From the NCBI GenBank assembly GCA_021018995.1, contig CM037585.1, forward strand, positions 85,474,646-85,538,645: DNA of 64,000 bases, read 5' to 3'. Below are positions 58,031 through 64,000 of this stretch, one piece after another. The notes beneath the pieces were generated by a model. That model was not told where the DNA came from. It searched no databases and saw nothing but the letters and a program-made list of their open reading frames with translations. The stretch comes from Chloranthus sessilifolius (taxonomy: Eukaryota > Streptophyta > Magnoliopsida > Chloranthales > Chloranthaceae). Both the position numbers and the translations under genes were made by a program. Numbering within the stretch: position 1 is the stretch's first letter; every line of letters starts with the position of its first letter.

Positions 58031-59590
58031 CACAATATGTTGCGTTCTTTAGAGTTAAGCGTTGCGCTAACTAGCAATTTCTTAGGTTTCTGTTCGGTGC
58101 CAAAGTTAATTTCTTCTGTCGATTCCACGGCAGCTTGAGTTTGCTCGTCGAAATGCTTGATAACCCGTTGGAAGTCCTCCGCCCCGTTGGCAACCGGTGT
58201 TCCTTCCTCCTCATTGGTAAGCTCATATATTGCGAAATTATTACACTGGGGATTCGATTTTGTGAGAAGTAAGCCTTCATCGATGCAATTTATGACCGAG
58301 AGATCTTTGGTAAGATTAAGGTCAAGGCTATTGATTCTTCTCTCAAAGTTATGAAGTATCTTGTCAGGTATGCTCACCGACTTGTTGTTTAGTCGGGATG
58401 CTTTATGTCCTAGTGTAGAAGATAGGATAGTAGTCTCAGGAGAAAAGTTTCCTTGTTGATCGGACGATGAATTCGAGACGAAGGGTTCCCGTTCTTTTTT
58501 GAGGTTTTCTGATTTTTTTGGATTTTGTATTTTCAAATTTGTAGGATTTTCTATTTTTCTATTTTTTTTATTTTTGATAATAAATATGGTACAGAGTCGG
58601 TTGCCTCAAGAGGCATTGGGAGAGTTGCTTCCTCTAATTGAGGGAGTGAGACAGCCGCTAGAGCCGTTCAAGAGATTTTTCGAGAGATGTGGACTTGTTC
58701 TGAATTTGGTATTTTTTTTTGGAGTCCTCATCTAATGAGATCTTTTGAATAAATGATGTGGGTGACAGGGATATCGTAGTTTGGATTCCCTCTATCACAT
58801 TAATTGCTTCTTCCTCAAAGAATCTCTGGAGATCGTAATTGATTGAACTATCATCCTCGAAGATATGATATGGTTACTCTTCCCGTGAAGGGGAGTCTCC
58901 TAAAGGATCCCCAGGGGGAGGGAGCTCTTTCTCTTGATCTTCATAATATGTCGGGACGAGTACGCATGCTCGGCAATGAGGCTGATAATGGTGAAGAACA
59001 CAGGGAGATTCTCAAGGGCATTCCCATCCTTCAGAATCAATGATAATATCAAGTTCACTTCTTTGATTTGATAAGGCTTGAAGTCCTAGGTTGGCTTGTT
59101 CTGCTAATTTGAATGCGGGGAGGTCTATCCAGTAGTACTCGTCATCACTTGGTGGAGGTCGCCACTCTTCCTCGAGCGATTTTTAAAATATTTGGAGTTG
59201 CGGTGCATCTGGGGATGAAGGAGAGTCTAATTCAAACTCCTCTTCAAACCCCAATAGTGTGACATGGGTATTTCCTCATGCGTTAGTCAACTGGTTGTCA
59301 GAATTCTCTTCTTCTTACGTCGATAGCGGAGCCAGTGAGTTGTTGCTTGTTTCCATCATTACAGGGTCGGAGACATTCACTTCTGGTCATCACAGAATAT
59401 CGGATCCCACTAGCGAATTGCTCTAATATGTGAGTGATGCCTCACAATGGGGTTGATATGGGTGAGAGATACAAGGTGAGTCCCACAGGCATTCCCATCC
59501 TTTAAGGCCAAGGTAGAGGTTGATGCTATACGAGTTAAACTCCACTTGTGAGGCATCATCTTCTTCCCACATTTAGTATAAATGTTCTTT
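58031..59590 (-). pseudogene. Linker between protease and RT, with a repeated Cys/His motif
   Basis: Broken reading frames upstream of RT. Two copies of a GWEC(L/P)WDSPC..H.YQPHC-like motif are encoded, at about 59535-59450 and 59040-58965, each on the minus strand; the second has a stop at the Trp codon. The part 58536-57970 reads acidic and Ser-rich sequence (KIQNPKKSENLKKEREP, INCIDEGLLLTK), as expected ahead of a Tat RT. No known domain is recognised for the repeated motif. Confidence 0.55.
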
Positions 59591-59596
59591 ATCTCC

Positions 59597-60850
59597 TTAC
59601 AAGGTAGCTATGTGGAAGTCCTCATCATCAGTGGATTCCCAATCTTTTACTTGTGGGTCGAGCTCGAGAGGTTCTTCCTTCCTCTCCTTTATGGGCTCTT
59701 TGAGATCAAACAAGGGTTTGACCAATTCAAGGGGTTTATCAATGTCGTCTTTTAGGTTCATTAAATCGCCGAACGCTTTAGCCATTTGTTCAATTTCTAC
59801 TTCTTGGAATTTAGTGAAGGATACCTCTTTCTGCTTAGGTACATTGGCTTTCTCAGTGGTTCCGTAGATAAAGTGATCATATAGAGACCATTTTGGTGAG
59901 ATAGGAAACAAGTCGGCTTGTGAGGCATCTAATTGATAATCTAGCCCTATGTGTTTGCCTATTTTCGTTGGGACAACGGGTCCTACATGACCTTGCTTAT
60001 TCTTTCCGAGTCCGGTGTGAGGAATGCATCCAAGTTGGTACATAAGATCCCACCCCTTTGTTGTGGTGGGGTTGATGTCATAAAGCTTGGTGAGGTCTAG
60101 ACCGACCTCTCTCCTCATCAACTCTTGTCGACACGTCAGGGGAGAACTAGGATGGGTAGAGGGGCGGACTTCCACTATGGTTGTCTCATCTGGGATTCGA
60201 GTGTTTTGAATATGTCCCGTATTTAATATAGAATCATGGGTCGTAGGAATGCTTGCCGCATAATCAGTATCCATTTCCTGGAGAGGTACATCGGCGTATA
60301 TACGGATGATGGAGTCCTTGTATGGGAACTTGGCGCATTGATGATACATAGACGTGACAGCCTTCATTGATTCCAACTACTTTCTTCCTAAGATGAGATT
60401 ATATGTGCTAGCAAAATCAGAAACATTGAAGGTGATGTCTTTTGTCACAGGTCCGAGGCAAACTTGTAGTTTAATAGTCCCTTTAACAAAACGACATGAG
60501 CCGTCATAAGCTATGAGTGATAAGGCCGAGGGCCTGACATCTTGTTTCATGTATTCGAGCATCTTTAACGTCGTGATCAGGCAAATATTGAGTTCGGCTC
60601 CTGTATTAACCAACGCATGAGGTACAGAGAATCCTCTAATGATGACTGTGAGATATATAGGAGCGGCACTCCCACGGAGTGACTCCTTAGGCATGTCCGC
60701 ATCAGTGAACGAGAGTGCTAGAGGTTGTGCCATAACCGAGGCGATTTGATGAAGCTCATCTAGGGCCGTGTCCTCGTCTACCTTTGTGTCCTCAAGTGTC
60801 CTTACCAATAATCGGTGATGATCAGGGGATTTCTTGATGAGCTCTAATAT
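59597..60850 (-). pseudogene. Tat aspartic protease followed by G-patch-like segment
   Basis: The protease covers about 60808-60377. The active site reads LVNTGAELNI, with Asn in place of the catalytic Asp, then GSCRFVKGTIKL and ILGRK. A single TAG (60379-60381, expected Trp) separates it from LESMKAVTS. Downstream, GWDLMYQLGCIPHTGLGKNK and QGHVGPV fit a G-patch, followed by an acidic tail (KDWESTDDEDFHIATL). G-patch domains next to protease are known from some retroelements; here the call is by motif only. Confidence 0.7.
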
Positions 60851-63517
60851 AGAAATCTGAGCTGGGATCTTTTGAAGGTGCCGTAGTAGGTTGTATTCTT
60901 GTCCCGACTAGAGTGCAATCTCTTTGCCTGGCCGATGCGCTTTAGGTGTAGGTGGTTGAAGTGGTTGAGGTGCAGGAATTAGTGGAGGAATGATGTGAGG
61001 TGGGGGTGGCAAGTGAACCTCTCTTTCTCTTACATTCCCGTCTAGTTGTGGTGTATTCGTGAAATCCTTGTTTCGAGGGAAAGGAGGAGGTGCGTAATTG
61101 GTTTCGGATTTGAGAATTGGGTAAGTCGGCTGTTGACTGAACCTAGCGTGGCTTGACATCGATGTATTTGCAAAGCGAGTAAAATTAGCGGTCGGAGTGT
61201 GGGCTTGAACGGCGCTATTCCAAGGTGAGAGTTACTGCGTGTAATCCTCTTCTTCTAAGAAAGCTAAGACTAGGGTCTCATGTGGGTTAGAAAGTTTTTC
61301 TCTCTCGCCTTCCTTTATGTTTAGTGAGCACTCAATATTCATTTCATTTTCTAGGTTTAGAGTCTTCCGAGTGACACTTTCTACCCACGTGGCAACTTGG
61401 GCTGCAGTTTGAAGAACGTGATCTCCAAACTCGGGTTCAGAATCAGATGAGGGAGGTGGTGAGGGTGCCAGTTCAGTATTTGTAGGGGTCAAAGGTTCTG
61501 GTGGGGGACGATGGAGGAATGGTCTCCTGGCCTTAAAGGAGTGGACTCATATCTAGGTGAATTTTGGATAAGGTGGTGGGTTTGGCGAAGTGATGCGAGT
61601 GATCATGGTCGAGGGATGTGGGGGTGAAAAGACTCTCATAGGGATAGTAGGAGAGTTGGAGGGTTGGATGCGAGTGATTAAAGTGGAGGGTTTGAAAGAG
61701 GGTTGACTGGGGAGATCTACGGTAGTGACCTGGGCCAGTGCCCTTTGGTTGTGGTTAGGCATGGGGTTGTTTATGATCCCTAAATTTTATTAGGGTTCAT
61801 TGTCGCTAGGGTTAGGGTTCTTCAATGCTTCCCAGTCGATTTGATTCCGATGTTGTGTCCAGCATATCGATGGAATGCATAGTATTTGCTATAGTCTAGA
61901 TTTGCAGGCCATGGGCGAGGTTTTTCTGGTGGGAATCGGAGGAGGTTTTGAGTATTAAGAAATTGAAAGATATTAGGGATTGTATCAGGTAGAGGGGGAT
62001 AATGTTCCCACCTTGGTTGGTAGGGGCCTCTAGCCGGATTAAAGTTTTACGATAGGGGGACGTTATTAAAATTCGACACGTGGGCCGATCAATTCTGTGT
62101 TGCATTTTAGTTCTGATAGGTATTGGGGTATTGATTTCTATTTTGGTATTGGCCTAGTTTTGGCCTTGGTTCTAGTTTGTGTATCTTGATTGATTAGCGC
62201 CTTGATTCTAGTTGGTATACTGTTGTTGGTTTTGGTTTTGCCCGAAGTTTTGCGGTTGGAAGCTACCGTTATTAAAATTTGGTCCTTGGTTGACAACGGT
62301 GTTGACCTGTTCAGTTCCTAAGGGTTTCTTATTATTTTTTGACCTTGACTCGCTAGAGGAGCCTATTTGGGACGTAACGATACATAGGGCAAGGTCTCCG
62401 CCTTTAATATGTTGTGCTAGTCGGGATGCCCAGGAATGAATTGCAGTGAAGTCGGGGCAATCGCTGATGAAAAGTGCACTCTTTAACGATTCCCTAGTAT
62501 TGTCGATGATAATATCGACCGAGTCCTTCTCCTTTATTGAAGTACCAGTCCTCGCAGCAAGTTTTCTCCATCGGACGACGAAGTTAACAAACTCTTCATC
62601 AGGCCCTTGCTTGGAGGTCATCAGATCGCTGAGGCTGACTGTCTCTTAGATCAAGTGTTTATATTAGTCTAAGAACTGGCCGACTAAGTCATCAAAGGTT
62701 TCGATCTTATAGAGTGGGAGTCGCGCGAACTAGTCTAGAGCTTCCCTTTCTAATAAACGTTGGAAGTAGTGGATGAGAAGTCCTTGGTTGTCGCATATGG
62801 GTCGACAATCATTGCAAGAGAGTACCAAGTGATGGTTTAGATTTCCCGTGCCATTATATTTGGTAAATTTTGGCGATTTGAATCCTATAGGCAGGTTAAA
62901 TTCGGCATCCATGCAAAATTTATCAAACTCGAATGAATGACCAGGGTGCTCCCTCTTGGCCATGTACTCGTCAAGCATTTTAGGGAGATCTTTGATCTTA
63001 ATGGTATTATCCTTTGGTGCGAGCTAACCCTATCTAGTGCGTTGTCGTTAAAGAATGTGTGAGCATGCTGCGTCAATGACGCGGTGCGAGCTGACACCGT
63101 ACTCAACGTAGGCGGTGGTCTTTCTTATCGCTCTTGCTCTTTCAAATTTTGTTGTCCCCTAATGGTTTCATATGCAGTGACCAATCCTCGAAGCAACTCT
63201 TCGGAGTTATCGCCTCCTCCTTTTATTCTTTGGATGCTAAGTTCTACGATTTGTTGAGTGGTGAGGTTTTGTTCAGAGCTATTATTTCTATCATTATGGC
63301 TATTACCGACGTGCGGTATAGAGAAGGGGTTCTCTTGTTCACCAATCATGTTAACTTCAGGTTGCCGTGGGCTAAAAGTATAAGGCGGTTCTTCCTCGTA
63401 TGCGGGGTTGTCATGAAGTCCCCACAATGGAGGGTCTACTAAACTTACTCTATGTATGCCAGACATCTCAAGTCTTTGATGAAGACTCATATATCTAAAA
63501 AAGAATCTAAATGACAT
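60851..63517 (-). pseudogene. gag: Tat gag
   Basis: The best start is ATG at 63517, with an alternative at 63466 (MSGIHRVSL). The N-terminal segment to 63125 is acidic and Asn-rich. After frameshifts, 62978-62730 reads FDKFCMDAEFNLPIGFKSPK, KYNGTGN and HYFQRLL, the conserved retrotransposon gag region. 62621-62208 continues with DEEFVNFVVRWRKLA and ends in Gln/Asn-rich sequence. 61760-60908 is Pro-rich (PPSSDSEPEF, PPPPHIIPPLIPAP). No CCHC knuckle is visible, as in other Tat gags. Several stops and shifts make it inactive. Confidence 0.75.
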
Positions 63518-63578
63518 AACGGGAAAGGAAATAAGGACATAAAATAAAACTAACTATCTAAGAAAAGTTTGCAAAAGG

Positions 63579-63596
63579 GTCCCATCGTGATCGCCA
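63579..63596 (-). other. Primer binding site of right Tat element
   Basis: TGGCGATCACGATGGGAC on the minus strand, 3 nt inside the 5' LTR end (CACCAACA at 63600). It begins TGGCGA, as do tRNA-Arg-type sites in Tat/Ogre elements, with mismatches. The tRNA is not certain. Confidence 0.7.
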
Positions 63597-63599
63597 GTC

Positions 63600-64000
63600 T
63601 GTTGGTGCGCACTTTTTCTGGGTTCCTCTCGGCTCCTATTGAATCAGTGGCTCCAATTCTGTCCAGGTGGACTCTAGCGATGCGGTGTTTGGAATGAAAA
63701 AAATAAATAAAAGGGGGGGTATTTCTAGCAAGGTTCTTAGTTTGATTGCGATCATCAGCTACAGATATTTAACAACGCTGCAACACGTCAGTGATCATGC
63801 AATGAAGCGGGTGTGGGTTACTTCTATACTGAATCGTCTACCTGCAAACCTCAGCAGCAGTGCTTCTCTTTAGTTTAGTTAGTTTTACTCTCCTCTTATT
63901 TTCCTTTGTAATTATAATTTCGGTCAGTTTAGATTTCCCAATTCTATTATTATTATGTTATGATTGCGTGGGCTTATTAAGGTCAGTTATTTTAGTGTTC
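63600..64000 (-). mobile_element. 5' LTR of right Tat element, partial
   Basis: The 401 visible bases correspond to the first 400 bases of the LTR at 41555, with only scattered differences (for example TGTTGGTGCGC against TGTTGGTGAGC). The rest lies right of the window. Confidence 0.9.

Larger units (their letters stand above)
41555..64000 (-). mobile_element. Right giant Tat-lineage element, nearly complete
   Basis: 3' LTR 41555-43917, polypurine tract 43918-43930, antisense-gene region to 53242, pol, protease and gag to 63517, primer binding site 63579-63596, and 5' LTR from 63600 running off the window. The interior is 19,682 bp, so the whole would be about 24.4 kb with LTRs of equal length. 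It sits inside the gag of M2. Confidence 0.9.

Noticed and set aside
1651-60381. Recurrent TGG-to-TAG and CAG-to-TAG stops as a sign of a programmed process such as recoding
   Set aside because: Ordinary cytosine deamination in methylated transposon DNA explains them. Other stops and frameshifts accompany them.
62208-62649. Plus-strand frames opposite gag
   Set aside because: They are shadows of the gag frame on the minus strand, with no independent support.

Overview
This window is transposon-dense plant nuclear DNA. Nothing in it looks like a host housekeeping gene or an RNA gene. The evidence for an angiosperm is Ty3/gypsy reverse transcriptases of two plant lineages, a plant mobile domain (PMD) gene with short AT-rich introns, chromodomain integrases, and heavy decay by stop codons. 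I cannot name the species.

Layout. (1) 1-26031, plus strand: the 3' part of a giant Tat-lineage (Ogre-like) Ty3/gypsy element. It holds the end of pol (1-1771), a spacer, an antisense multi-exon PMD gene, a long antisense-promoter region and an LTR. The segment from the antisense gene to the LTR occurs twice in tandem (about 3698-14828 and 14829-25943). (2) 26032-29604, minus: a truncated chromodomain Ty3/gypsy element (Tekay/Del-like, called M1). (3) 29605-30108: a scrap of Tat LTR. (4) 30109-41554, minus: a second Tekay/Del-like element (M2) whose 3' LTR is split by a 2.5-kb solo LTR with a near-perfect target duplication. M2 carries an extra sense gene between pol and its LTR, and an apparent intron between gag and protease. 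(5) 41555-64000, minus: a nearly complete giant Tat element inserted in the gag of M2. It has LTRs of 2363 bp, a 19.7-kb interior, and a 5' LTR that runs off the window.

The Tat elements face each other, so the two ends of the window form a very large imperfect inverted repeat. In each Tat copy the coding order on the sense strand is gag, protease with G-patch, a linker with a repeated Cys/His motif, reverse transcriptase, RNase H, a second RNase H, and integrase. Beyond pol lies an oppositely transcribed 10-exon PMD gene. Its introns survive because they do not read as introns in the sense genomic RNA.

The most unusual signals are regulatory. The Tat LTR begins with an array of short hairpins that share a nearly constant 8-nt loop but have different, mutually complementary arms. 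The LTR TATA box and at least two antisense TATA boxes are each preceded by the same kind of GCGC/TTAATT block. M2 shows a parallel design: an ATCGATTGATCGATT-type array occurs in its LTR and again just upstream of the TATA box of its extra gene. All copies are decayed, and several catalytic residues are lost.
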